DNA of 64,000 nt from positions 30,039-94,038 of the forward strand of contig CAIOFF010000007.1 in assembly GCA_903857495.1 (NCBI GenBank), in the 5' to 3' direction. Within the stretch, counting starts at the first letter, position 1; every line of letters starts with the position of its first letter. The notes beneath the pieces were generated by a model. It did not search any database. It was not told the DNA's origin and worked only from the letters and a program-made list of their open reading frames with translations. Of the stretch, positions 17,548 through 25,622 are shown in pieces. Source of the DNA: an uncultured Holophagaceae bacterium (lineage in GTDB: Bacteria > Acidobacteriota > Holophagae > Holophagales > Holophagaceae). The translations under genes were made by a program, and so were the position numbers.

Positions 17548-17973
17548 ATGGCCGACTCAGCCTTTCCCGCCACCCCGTCCCTCCGTGCCGCCGGCATGCG
17601 GCAGACGCCCCAGCGGGAAGGCATCCTCCGGGTCCTGCAGGACTCCGACCGGCCGCTCACCGTGGAGGAGATCTGGGAGCGCATGCCGGAGCGGCGCTCG
17701 GGCCTGCCCACGGTCTATCGGAACCTGGAGCGGTTCGTCCAAGAGGGCTGGGCCGAGAGCATCCTTGGCTCGGACCAGGTCATGCGCTTCGTCCGCTGCG
17801 ACTCTCGGCACCACCACCACCTCCAGTGCGAGCGCTGCGGCCGCACCGCCGAGGTGGATGCCTGCGGCCTGGAGGCCTCCCTGCGCCACCTGGAGGAGCT
17901 CTCGGGCTTCACCATCACCCGCCACCAGCTGCTGCTCTTCGGCCTCTGCCGTGCCTGCCGGGCCGGAGCCTGA
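17548..17973 (+). CDS. Fur-family transcriptional regulator
   Basis: 141 residues: winged-helix N-terminal part (RQTPQREGILRVLQ, TVEEIWERMP, LPTVYRNLERFVQEGW) and a dimerisation half with the His-rich metal site RHHHHLQCERCG plus structural zinc pairs CERC and CRAC. These define Fur/Zur/PerR-type metalloregulators; which metal is sensed cannot be told. The in-frame region runs far upstream, but AGGG before ATG 17548 and homology fix the start near here; MRQTPQ (17596) is an alternative. It diverges from the histidine kinase gene with almost no intergenic space. Confidence 0.9.
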   Translation: MADSAFPATPSLRAAGMRQTPQREGILRVLQDSDRPLTVEEIWERMPERRSGLPTVYRNLERFVQEGWAESILGSDQVMRFVRCDSRHHHHLQCERCGRTAEVDACGLEASLRHLEELSGFTITRHQLLLFGLCRACRAGA

Positions 17974-18038
17974 GGCGGGTGGGGTCCCAAATTCTCCGTT
18001 GACCGAAGGGGGCGCCATTGCTAGTCTTGATCTCTCAT

Positions 18039-18113
<75 letters not shown>

Positions 18114-18116
18114 CCG

Positions 18117-18144
18117 CCCGGGCCGCGCAAGCGGCCCGGGTTGT
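18117..18144 (+). terminator. Intrinsic terminator after tRNA-Gly
   Basis: CCCGGGCCGC and GCGGCCCGGG form a 10-bp stem around a GCAA tetraloop, followed by TTGTTT. Confidence 0.75.
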
Positions 18145-18170
18145 TTGAAAGCCATACAGCAGCAACGCAA

Positions 18171-18245
18171 GGCACCGTCGCCAAGTGGTAAGGCCCGGGA
18201 CTGCAAATCCCGTATCCATCGGTTCGAATCCGATCGGTGCCTCCA
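18171..18245 (+). tRNA. tRNA-Cys (anticodon GCA)
   Basis: 75 bases: acceptor GGCACCG/CGGTGCC, anticodon stem GGGA with loop CTGCAAA, T-arm ATCGGTTCGAATCCGAT, discriminator T and encoded CCA. Confidence 0.97.
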
Positions 18246-18261
18246 GTGATCGCAACACCCG

Positions 18262-18289
18262 GCACCACTCCTCGGAGTGGTGCTCTTTT
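18262..18289 (+). terminator. Intrinsic terminator after tRNA-Cys
   Basis: GCACCACTC (18262-18270) pairs with GAGTGGTGC (18275-18283), followed by TCTTTT. Confidence 0.85.
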
Positions 18290-18437
18290 GTCTGACGCAA
18301 AGCCCGAATCCGGCCCAAGGCTCCCGCCCCGTTCAGGGGACCTGTTTTCACTCAGACAGGCAGCCGACCAAGAGCAGGCGCCCCGGGGTTCGCCTCCTGG
18401 GTCTGGGGTTGGTAGGCTGAGTGGAAGGAGCTGGGTG

Positions 18438-18548
18438 ATGGAGCGACGCTGGAAGCTGGCCGTGCGGGTTGCAGGCGTGATTCTTCTGCTGGCCTTCCTC
18501 CTCCAACCTGCCCGTGAGCTGTGGGGAATCCTTTTCGGGGGGAAGTAG
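18438..18548 (+). CDS. Small single-pass membrane protein, 36 residues
   Basis: An ATG at 18438 is preceded by GGAAGGAG at a good spacing. The peptide has basic N-terminus MERRWK, one hydrophobic helix (VAGVILLLAFLLQPA) and a short tail ending FGGK. That layout (positive N-terminus, helix) supports a real small membrane protein, though a spurious frame cannot be excluded. I recognise no family. It stands alone between tRNA-Cys and the convergent membrane-protein gene. Confidence 0.5.
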   Translation: MERRWKLAVRVAGVILLLAFLLQPARELWGILFGGK

Positions 18549-18567
18549 GCCCCCAGCCGGGGCCTTT

Positions 18568-19104
18568 TCAGGCCGCCCGGCGGGCGCCAGCCAGGCCCAG
18601 GATGAGGCCCAGGGCCAGGGACCAGATTGCCGCCAGGCCCACCTGGAGTTCCGCGGGGAGGCTGAAGGTCAGGGTGTGCGCGGGAATCCAGAACCAGAGC
18701 AGCGTCCGCAGGGCCGGGGCCATGCCGTCGAAGCCCCGGCGGCCCAGGATGAGGTTGTCCTCCAGTCGGTGGAACAGCATCATCTGGGGCCCGAAGAACA
18801 CGTTGGTGAGGGTGGAGAGCGCCAGAGCCCAGCCCCATCCTGAACCCAGGGTGGCGGGCAGGAGGTGATGGTCCAGGAGCGCCCGGGTAAAGCCCTTCAT
18901 ACCCGTGAAGCCCGCCTTGATGACCAGTCCCAGCAGCGCCCAGGCCAGGACCTTGGCGGCCAGCTGCAGGGGGGTGCAGGGCAGGGTGGGCCGCCGGGCC
19001 TTGAGGCTGGCGGCCACCAGCTCGCCCAGGGTGCCCAGAACGGCAAACTGGCAGGCGGCAGACAGGAGCGGGTGAGCCTGCACCCAGAGGCGGTAGGGAA
19101 CCAT
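18568..19104 (-). CDS. Polytopic membrane protein, weakly Mpv17/PMP22-like
   Basis: 178 residues with four or five hydrophobic helices (CQFAVLGTLGELVAA, VLAWALLGLVIKAGFTG, WALALSTLTNVFFG, VGLAAIWSLALGLILGLAG). The segment TLLWFWIPAHTLTFSLPAELQVGLAAIW resembles in outline the Mpv17/PMP22 pattern (W..WP..Q..NF..VP..R......W), but the match is by eye and weak. Function unknown. It is the last gene before the mnmA block on the same strand, separated by 35 bp. Confidence 0.7.
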   Translation of the reverse strand: MVPYRLWVQAHPLLSAACQFAVLGTLGELVAASLKARRPTLPCTPLQLAAKVLAWALLGLVIKAGFTGMKGFTRALLDHHLLPATLGSGWGWALALSTLTNVFFGPQMMLFHRLEDNLILGRRGFDGMAPALRTLLWFWIPAHTLTFSLPAELQVGLAAIWSLALGLILGLAGARRAA

Positions 19105-19139
19105 CCGGTCAGGCTACTTCAGGCTGCTCAGGCACCGGG

Positions 19140-20276
19140 TCACAGCGGCCGACGGTCGATCCAGCCGCCGCCCAGGACCTCGCCCTCCCGGTAGAAGACC
19201 ACGGCCTGACCCGGGGCGATGGCCCGCTGAGGTTCAGAGAACGTGACCTGAACGCGCCCATCTGCCAGGGGAAGCACCAGGGCTTCCGCTTCGGGGGCTC
19301 GGCTGCGAATGCGGGCCTCGCAAGCGAGGGGGCCGGAAGGCGGACCCTGAACCCAGCTCAGCTCCCGGGCCACCAGGTCCCGGCGGTAGAGGTCTTGCTC
19401 GGCCCCCACCCAGACCGTGTTGGTGGCAGGGTCGGTGCGAATCACATAGAGGGGCTCCGAGGCCGCGATCCTCAGCCCCCGGCGCTGGCCGATGGTGTGC
19501 CGCCAGTAGCCCCGGTGGCAGCCCAGGACCCGACCATCCAGGTGCCGGATCTCGCCCTCGCCCCGCCCCGGGTCCCGGCCCTCGGCCTCGATGAAGGTGT
19601 CGTAGCGGTCCTGGGTGACGAAGCAGATCTCCTGGCTCTCCGCCTTCTCCGCCAGGTGGAGGCCCAGCTCGGCCCCAAGGGCGCGGACCTCGGGCTTGGT
19701 GAGGTGCGCCAGGGGGAAGAGCGTCCGGGCTAGCGTGGCCTGGGTGTGGTGGAACAGGTAGTAGCTCTGGTCCTTGCCCGGGTCATGCGCCTTCCGCAGG
19801 TGCCAGGCGCTCCCGGCAAGGGTGATCGCCGCGTAGTGGCCTGTGGCGACGAAGGCGGCCCCCAGGGAGGTGGCCCTTTCCAGCAGGGCAGAGAACTTCA
19901 GGTGCTGGTTGCACCAGATGCAGGGACTGGGGGTTTCGCCCTCCAGGTAGCTCTGGATGAAGCCCTCGATGACGGTCTCTCGGAAGGGGGCCTCGAAGTC
20001 CATGACGTAGTGGGGAAACCCGCCCTGGTGGGCAACCCTCCGGGCGTCCTGGAAATCATCCAGGGTGCAGCACTTTCCGGCGGAACCTCCGGCAGCTCCC
20101 TTGTCGAACAGCTGCATGGAGACGCCGATGACCTCGAACCCGGCCTGCTGCAGGAGGGCGGCCATGACCGAGCTGTCCACGCCCCCGGACATCGCCGCCA
20201 GGACCCGGTCCCCGGGACGCAGGGTGGGGTGGCACCGCAGGGGCGCCAGGGCGCGATCGAGCAGACCCCCGGTCAT
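19140..20276 (-). CDS. mnmA: tRNA-specific 2-thiouridylase
   Basis: 378 residues. PP-loop SGGVDSSV near residue 30 binds ATP; catalytic Cys residues lie in TPSPCIWCNQHLKF and SQEICFVTQ; GKDQSYYLF and the C-terminal beta-barrel (GLRIAASEPLYVI, RAIAPGQAVVFY) match MnmA. It thiolates U34 of tRNA Gln, Lys and Glu. Its ATG shares one base with the stop of the lptF-lptG gene, so translation is coupled. An extra GAAGGSAGKCCTLDDF segment is normal for the family's Cys pair. Confidence 0.96.
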   Translation of the reverse strand: MTGGLLDRALAPLRCHPTLRPGDRVLAAMSGGVDSSVMAALLQQAGFEVIGVSMQLFDKGAAGGSAGKCCTLDDFQDARRVAHQGGFPHYVMDFEAPFRETVIEGFIQSYLEGETPSPCIWCNQHLKFSALLERATSLGAAFVATGHYAAITLAGSAWHLRKAHDPGKDQSYYLFHHTQATLARTLFPLAHLTKPEVRALGAELGLHLAEKAESQEICFVTQDRYDTFIEAEGRDPGRGEGEIRHLDGRVLGCHRGYWRHTIGQRRGLRIAASEPLYVIRTDPATNTVWVGAEQDLYRRDLVARELSWVQGPPSGPLACEARIRSRAPEAEALVLPLADGRVQVTFSEPQRAIAPGQAVVFYREGEVLGGGWIDRRPL

Positions 20277-22516
20277 CAGGTCCTCAGGCGGCGGAGCCGG
20301 AGCAGTGAGACGGCAAGCAGCAGCAGCAGGGGCGCCAGCACCCCCCAGTAGGCGGGGAACTCCGCGGCCCTGGCAGCGCCCCCAAAGAGGGTCTGGAGAC
20401 CCAGGAAGACGAGCCCGGCCACGAGCCCGGCCCCCAGGGCCTGGCCCCGGCCCTGGCGGGGACCCGGGAAGGCGAAGGAGAGCATGGCCAGCACCAGACA
20501 GGGGCCCGCGAGCCAGCCCAGCAGGCGCCCCCAGAGCATGTAGGCCCGCTCGGGATCCGGTGCCCAGGTCTGCCAGTGGAAGAGATCCAGGGTGCGGGCC
20601 TCCTCGGCCGTGGCCGCGGTGCGCAGGGCCCGGGCGGGGAAGAGCCGATCCGCCGGCGGCCCCTGGACCAGATTGAGGCCGCCCCAGGCCAGGGCTTCCG
20701 TGTGGGCCGAGCCGAGCTTCCAGTGCAGCAGGATGGGCGCTTCACCGGGAGCCTTGAGCGGGAAGCCCCAGCGCTGCTCGGCCTGGAGGTGCCAGAGCAC
20801 GCCGGTAGAGCCCAGATACAGCCAGGGCCGGCTGGTCGTGGACGTCTGGGAGCGGTTGAGGATCTGCCGGTAAAGCTGGTTGGCACGGGTCATGGCCATG
20901 GGGGCGATCCCCACCTGCAGGATCAGGGTGAGCACCGCGACCAGACCCCAGCTCAGGCGGCTGCTCCAGAGCCAGCGGAGCAGGCTGACCCCGCCGGCCC
21001 GAAGGGCCAGCCACTCCCGGTTCAGGGCCGCTTCGGACAGGGCCAGCAGGGTGCCCAGGAGGAAGGCCATGGGCAGGGCGACCACCAGAAAGGGCGGAAG
21101 ATTCCAGAACCAATACCTAATGAAAACATTGAAATGAACACCATTCTTAGAGAGATCTCCTGCGAGGGTTGCATACTCGATCAGCAGGTTCAGGACCAGG
21201 AGGCTGCCCAGGGCCGAGGCCCAGTTCTCCCACCAGGAGAGTGTCGCCCAGTGGCGCAGGATGCCATGCTGGGTGCCTTTCCCGTGCAGCCAGCGGAGGG
21301 CACTCTCCCGGGAGGCGCGGACCCGGTTCCTGAGCGGGTCGAGCACCGTCCGGAAGGGGTGCAGCAGAGGAGTCAGGAACTGCAGGGCTCGGCCCGAGCG
21401 ATGGGGCTTGAGGCGCTGCCTGAGGAGCCACCAGCCGGCAATCAGGAAGGGGAAGGGGACCAGGAGCAGTGGGTAGATCTGTTTAAATTGCGCATTCAAC
21501 CACATGTTTTCAATGTGCTTCATGACCAGGTAGTAGAGGATGATGACGCCCAGGCTCTTGAGGATGGCGCCGCCCCGGTAGAAGCGGGGGTGCCCGAAAC
21601 CCAGGGCGATGCCCAGCAGCAGCAGGGCGGCCGAGGCCAGGGGCAGGGTAGTGCGGCGGCAGATCTCCATGGCCGCCTGCAGACGCAGCTCCGCAGCCTC
21701 AGGCGAAGGGCCGGGCACCCCGAGTGGCATCCCCAATAGCTTGATTAGGGCGGCTGAGCTTTCATACCGAAGTGGTGTAGGTGGAAGAAGATGAGCCCCC
21801 GCTGGAATGCCGAAACGCAGGACCTGCTTCTCCTGGCTCAGGTGGATGACGCTCCCGCTTCCCGAGGTCTGGTAGAGTGCGCCTTGCAGCCCGGCCAGAT
21901 GCAGCTGCAACTCCGAGGACCCATCGGTTTTGGCCTCCAGGGCATAGGTCATGGAGGAGGCCGTGAGGTGCTGCACGCCCTGGGGGGTCGCTTCCATGAT
22001 GTGGATCTGCCCATCCTTGGACACCCAGAAGGCTGAGTTGGGGGCACTTGGAGGGAACCAGGGGGGGGAGCCGGGGCGCAGGAAGCGGGCCTTGGCCTCC
22101 TCGGCCATCTTCACCCGGATGCTCTGCTGAATCCGGGCGGCGGCGGGGACGAGGAAGTGGGCATTCAGCGTGGCCAGGAGGATCAACCAGACAGCCATGC
22201 GAATCCAGGGGGCCGTCCAGGTTCGGCGGCCGGCGCCCAGGCCTTGCGCTGCCACGAGCTCCGAGCCTTCCATAAGCTGCTGGGTACCCAGCAGACCGCC
22301 CAGCACCGCCGCCATCGGCAGCACCAGGCCCAGGTTCTCCGGTAGCGAGGTCAGCAGCAGCGGCACCAGCCAGCGCAGCGGCGCCCCCTGGGAGAAGATC
22401 TGCTTCGAGATGGTCACCATCTCCCAGGAGAGGAGCAGGAAGCCATAAAAGAAGAGTGCTCCAAGGAAGGGGGTGGCCCAGCGTCGGAGCACGTATCGGG
22501 TCAAGATCGAGGGCAC
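20276..22516 (-). CDS. Fused LptF-LptG, LPS export ABC transporter permease
   Basis: 746 residues, twice the length of one YjgP/YjgQ permease. Module one (about 1-370) begins LTRYVLRRWATPFLGALFFY and has helices, a periplasmic jellyroll and closing helices; module two (about 415-746) repeats this with WENWASALGSLLVLNLLIEY, LPPFLVVALPMAFLLGTLLAL and three final helices. A 45-residue basic linker (HRSGRALQ to GKGTQHGILRH) joins them. In E. coli LptF and LptG are separate chains that bind LptB and extract LPS. Located between kdsD and mnmA, so the context also points to LPS. Confidence 0.9.
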   Translation of the reverse strand: MPSILTRYVLRRWATPFLGALFFYGFLLLSWEMVTISKQIFSQGAPLRWLVPLLLTSLPENLGLVLPMAAVLGGLLGTQQLMEGSELVAAQGLGAGRRTWTAPWIRMAVWLILLATLNAHFLVPAAARIQQSIRVKMAEEAKARFLRPGSPPWFPPSAPNSAFWVSKDGQIHIMEATPQGVQHLTASSMTYALEAKTDGSSELQLHLAGLQGALYQTSGSGSVIHLSQEKQVLRFGIPAGAHLLPPTPLRYESSAALIKLLGMPLGVPGPSPEAAELRLQAAMEICRRTTLPLASAALLLLGIALGFGHPRFYRGGAILKSLGVIILYYLVMKHIENMWLNAQFKQIYPLLLVPFPFLIAGWWLLRQRLKPHRSGRALQFLTPLLHPFRTVLDPLRNRVRASRESALRWLHGKGTQHGILRHWATLSWWENWASALGSLLVLNLLIEYATLAGDLSKNGVHFNVFIRYWFWNLPPFLVVALPMAFLLGTLLALSEAALNREWLALRAGGVSLLRWLWSSRLSWGLVAVLTLILQVGIAPMAMTRANQLYRQILNRSQTSTTSRPWLYLGSTGVLWHLQAEQRWGFPLKAPGEAPILLHWKLGSAHTEALAWGGLNLVQGPPADRLFPARALRTAATAEEARTLDLFHWQTWAPDPERAYMLWGRLLGWLAGPCLVLAMLSFAFPGPRQGRGQALGAGLVAGLVFLGLQTLFGGAARAAEFPAYWGVLAPLLLLLAVSLLRLRRLRT

Positions 22517-22591
22517 GGGGGGTCCTGAATTAGCTTTCGATAATGTATATTATGTAACCTTGATCCTGGGTGAACGAAGCGAAATCAGATA

Positions 22592-23578
22592 TCACAAGAC
22601 CTTTGCTTCCAAGAGATCATGGATGTGGAGCACCCCGGTGGGGAGCCCTGCCCGGGTCACAATGAGGAAAGTGATCTTGCGGGTCTCCATGAGGCCGGCG
22701 GCTTCCAGGGCCAGAGCGTCTTCGTCCAAGGTGATGGGGCTGCGGGTCAGGATCAGGTCGGCGGTCAGGCTCAACGGATTGGCAGCTTCCCGCTCCGCGC
22801 GCTCAAGGGCTCGGCGGAGGTCGCCGTCGGTGACAACGCCCCGCAGTTTTGGGCCATCCATCACCGTGGTCATGCCAAGGCGCCCCTCGGTCATGGCCCG
22901 AAGCACCTCGGTGAGCGAGGCGCCGGACGTAACCCGGGGCCAGTCTGAGTGCATCAAGGCTTTCACCTTCAGGAGCTTCACGCCCAGACTTCCAGCGGGA
23001 TGGTTCAAGGCGAAGTGATCCTTGGTGAACCCCCGGCGGGACATCAGGCAGCCCGAGAGGAGGTCACCCCAGATCAGCTGAAGGGTGGTGCTGGCCATGG
23101 GGGCCAGCTCCAGGGGGCAGCCCTCCCCCTCCGGCAGCCGGTAGGTGAAGGACCACTCAGCGGCCTGGGCCAGGCTGCTGTCGGGGCGGGCGGTGATGGC
23201 AGCTAGGGGTATGCCAAGGCGGAGGAGACTGGGCAGCAGGCGGACCACCTCTTCGCTCTCCCCACTGTTCGACAGGGCCAGCACCGAATCCTGGGCCGTG
23301 ACCATGCCCAGGTCTCCGTGCAGCGCCTCGGCGGGATGGAGGAAGAAGCTGGGACAGCCGGTGGAGGCCAGCGTGGCGGCGATCTTCTGGGCCACCAGAC
23401 CAGACTTGCCCATGCCGGTGAGGACCACCCGCCCGGACCGCCCCAGGACCATGTGGGTCCAGGCCTCGACCTGGCGCGAATCCCAGGACTCCCGCAGCTC
23501 TGCGAGAGCAGCCTGGGCCGCCGCCAGCACGGCATTTCCGACCGTGAGATGTTCTGTGCCCTGGTTCTCATCCTTCAC
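22592..23578 (-). CDS. kdsD: D-arabinose 5-phosphate isomerase
   Basis: 328 residues: an N-terminal SIS domain (VLTGMGKSGLVAQKIAATLAS, HGDLGMV, LSNSGESEEVV, PLAAITARPDSSLAQ) and two C-terminal CBS domains (MHSDWPRVTSGASLTEVLRAM, TDGDLRRALE, SPITLDEDALALEAAGLM). The LAPMASTT and HPAGSLG segments are characteristic of KdsD/KpsF. It makes arabinose 5-phosphate, the precursor of Kdo for lipid A-core. It precedes the fused lptFG gene by 75 bp in the same direction. Confidence 0.94.
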   Translation of the reverse strand: MKDENQGTEHLTVGNAVLAAAQAALAELRESWDSRQVEAWTHMVLGRSGRVVLTGMGKSGLVAQKIAATLASTGCPSFFLHPAEALHGDLGMVTAQDSVLALSNSGESEEVVRLLPSLLRLGIPLAAITARPDSSLAQAAEWSFTYRLPEGEGCPLELAPMASTTLQLIWGDLLSGCLMSRRGFTKDHFALNHPAGSLGVKLLKVKALMHSDWPRVTSGASLTEVLRAMTEGRLGMTTVMDGPKLRGVVTDGDLRRALERAEREAANPLSLTADLILTRSPITLDEDALALEAAGLMETRKITFLIVTRAGLPTGVLHIHDLLEAKVL

Positions 23579-23614
23579 AGCGGTTACTCCGATGCAGTTA
23601 CCAGCAAGGTGTTC

Positions 23615-24238
23615 ATGCTACCAGCCATTCTCCCTCTCTTTCCCCTGCCCCAGGTCGTGCTGTTTCCGCAGACCTTCCTGCCCCTGCAGGTGTTTGAGCC
23701 GAGATACCAGGAGCTGACGATCGAGGTGCTCAACTCGCATCAGCATCTGGTGATCGCCATGATGCGCGAGAATCCCGACCCTGGGTCCCTGGGGGAAACC
23801 GCACCCATCTTCGAGGTCGGCTGCCTGGCTGAGGTGGTGCGGGCCGAACCGCTCACCGGGGGCCGCTGGAACCTGCTGCTGCAGGGGAAGGAGGCGGTCC
23901 GCATCCTGGAGGAACCTCCAGGCAAGCCCTTCCGCCAGGCCCACCTCGAGGTGCTGCCTTTCCGATCCGCGGTCCTGTGGCCCGGTCCCCACCGCCGCCG
24001 CCTGATGGACACCCTCCAGCTCTACGCCCGAACCGAGGGCATCGAGGCCCAGATGCAGGAACTCCTCGATCTCCCCCTGGAGGATGTGGGCCGCCTGAAC
24101 ACCCTGGCCATGGCTTTGGACTTCGAGCCCACGGAACGGCAGTTCCTGCTGGAGGCGCGCGACCTCCCTACCCTGGCCGACCGCCTGCTGCAGCTGCTCG
24201 ACTTCGCCATCGGCGGGCGTATTCTCCGCGGCCTGTGA
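23615..24238 (+). CDS. LON substrate-binding (PUA-like) domain protein
   Basis: 207 residues from an ATG with AAGGTG five bases before it. It starts ILPLFPLPQVVLFPQTFLPLQVFEPRYQEL, the hallmark of the Lon N-terminal domain, and lacks any ATPase or protease domain. Such stand-alone LON proteins are common; their function is unclear (substrate recognition or adaptor is a guess). It diverges from kdsD with 36 bp between starts and is followed by tRNA-Ile2. Confidence 0.9.
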   Translation: MLPAILPLFPLPQVVLFPQTFLPLQVFEPRYQELTIEVLNSHQHLVIAMMRENPDPGSLGETAPIFEVGCLAEVVRAEPLTGGRWNLLLQGKEAVRILEEPPGKPFRQAHLEVLPFRSAVLWPGPHRRRLMDTLQLYARTEGIEAQMQELLDLPLEDVGRLNTLAMALDFEPTERQFLLEARDLPTLADRLLQLLDFAIGGRILRGL

Positions 24239-24274
24239 TCCTGGCCAGCCTCCCGCCTTTGCTACACTGCTCCT

Positions 24275-24350
24275 GGCCCTGTAGCTCAGTGGTCAGAGCT
24301 GGCGGCTCATAACCGCTTGGTCCAGGGTTCGAACCCCTGCGGGGCCACCA
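24275..24350 (+). tRNA. tRNA-Ile2 (anticodon CAU, likely lysidine-modified)
   Basis: 76 bases with acceptor GGCCCTG/CGGGGCC, loop CTCATAA and encoded CCA. Body features (GGCCC start, GCTCAGTGGTCAGAGC, GGCGGCTCATAACCGCTTGGTC) follow E. coli tRNA-Ile2, which reads AUA after lysidine modification, more than elongator Met. The Ile assignment is by similarity; the CAT anticodon itself is ambiguous. Confidence 0.9.
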
Positions 24351-24354
24351 ACTC

Positions 24355-24384
24355 AGCGGAATCGCCTGCGGCGATTCCGCTGTT
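24355..24384 (+). terminator. Intrinsic terminator after tRNA-Ile2
   Basis: AGCGGAATCGCC (24355-24366) pairs perfectly with GGCGATTCCGCT (24370-24381), followed by GTTT. Confidence 0.8.
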
Positions 24385-24513
24385 TAAACTGATTCAATTT
24401 TTTGGTTTACCGCGTTTTAGTGTGGAGGTTCGAGCCTGGGAACCCTGTTCTCCTCATCTTCCGCGCGAACCCCGCTGCCAGGGCCACAAGGACAATAAGA
24501 CTAAAGAAAATCG

Positions 24514-24585
24514 GTGAGGAACAGTGAGGAGCGGTGAGACTGCCAGGAGCTAAGGACCGTCTCACCGGCCCTCACCGTTCCTCAC
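24514..24585. repeat. 27-bp imperfect inverted repeat in a gene-free gap
   Basis: Arms 24514-24540 and 24559-24585 match at 24 of 27 positions around an 18-base loop. Each arm is itself built of GTGAGGA/GGTGAG units. The gap 24385-24746 otherwise shows no gene; CCAAA/TTTGG at 24731-24743 may serve as a terminator for the minus-strand regulator. Confidence 0.75.
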
Positions 24586-24746
24586 TGGTTCATCCGCTTT
24601 TTTCATCAGACTCCATGGGCCCCAACGGAGATGCCCCAGTGCCAGGGCTGATCACGTCCGGGTGCTGAACCCCATGGTCCGGAGCACCTTCATCAGGGTC
24701 CCTGTTTTGGCACTCGCTATTCCTCGAAGTGCCAAATTGTTTGGGT

Positions 24747-25463
24747 TTAGACGATCCACTTCCTCAGTTCCCCCTCGGCGAACTGCAGGTGGATCAGCAT
24801 GGCCTCAGAGGCCTGCTCGGGCGAGTGGGCGCGGATGGCGGCCAGGATGCTCGAGTGCTGGTCGATGATTCGCTGAGGGTTCTGCCCGTTGTCCAGGTAG
24901 AGGCGGCGACGGGCGGCGGAGTTGGCCTTGGCGAAGTCGCCGGAGACTGTCTTGAAGAGCTTGGCCAGGAGGTTGTTGTGCGTGGCCTCGGCCACGGCAA
25001 AGTGGAAGGCCGCGTCGAACTCCTCACCCTTCTCTGGATCCTGCAGGTTCAAGCGCTCCTTCATGCTCTCCAGGAGGGCCTCGATCTCATCCAGCTCCTG
25101 CTCCGTGGCCCGCTGGGCGGCCAGGCTGGCGGTGGCCGTCTCGAAGATCCGGCGCATCTCGAACATGTCGATGACGGAGCTGCGCTCCACGGCCAGGAAC
25201 ATGGCCAGCGGGCGGATGATGTCGTCGGCCTCGGTCTCGCGGATGAAGGTACCCTCGCCGGGGCGGATGTCGATGACGCCCAGCATCTCGAGGGTGCGGA
25301 TGGCCTCCCGGACAGAGGCCCGGCTCACCTGGAAACGGTCGGCCAGTTCCCGTTCGGCCAGCAGCTTGTCCCCGGGCTTGAGCTTGCCATCGGAGATGAG
25401 CTGCCGGATCTGCTCGACGATCTCCTCGTAGAGGCGCTTCGTGCGGATGGGCGTAAGGTCCAT
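24747..25463 (-). CDS. GntR/FadR-family regulator, LldR-like
   Basis: 238 residues: winged helix with KLYEEIVEQIRQLISDGKL-like start, LLAERELADRFQVSRASVREAIRTLEMLGVI and PGEGTFI, followed by an all-helical FCD ligand domain (EMRRIFETATASLAA, AAFHFAVAEATHN, QHSSILAAIRAH) with the Asp/His residues used for metal or acid binding. It diverges from the lactate permease, and a palindrome of FadR-family type sits between them. That makes a lactate-responsive repressor of the lld genes, probably autoregulated, the most likely role; LldR and PdhR are the nearest models. Confidence 0.9.
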   Translation of the reverse strand: MDLTPIRTKRLYEEIVEQIRQLISDGKLKPGDKLLAERELADRFQVSRASVREAIRTLEMLGVIDIRPGEGTFIRETEADDIIRPLAMFLAVERSSVIDMFEMRRIFETATASLAAQRATEQELDEIEALLESMKERLNLQDPEKGEEFDAAFHFAVAEATHNNLLAKLFKTVSGDFAKANSAARRRLYLDNGQNPQRIIDQHSSILAAIRAHSPEQASEAMLIHLQFAEGELRKWIV

Positions 25464-25525
25464 GGCTCACTCTCTAGGGGGAAAGGCCGGGGAAAGGGAA
25501 CTGTGATCGTTAGCACTGGCGGGAC

Positions 25526-25540
25526 AGTGGTCTGACCACT
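25526..25540. promoter_or_regulatory. Palindromic operator for the FadR-type regulator
   Basis: AGTGGTCTGACCACT is a perfect 7-1-7 palindrome containing the TGGTCnGACCA core known for FadR-subfamily GntR proteins. It lies between the divergent regulator (start 25463) and permease (start 25623), placed to control both. Confidence 0.75.
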
Positions 25541-25622
25541 AGACCTATTGTAATCTTCGCCCAGGTCTTTTACTCATTCCAACTCATTTCATTTCCCTTC
25601 CCCCCTTTTTTCCGGAGGTTCC

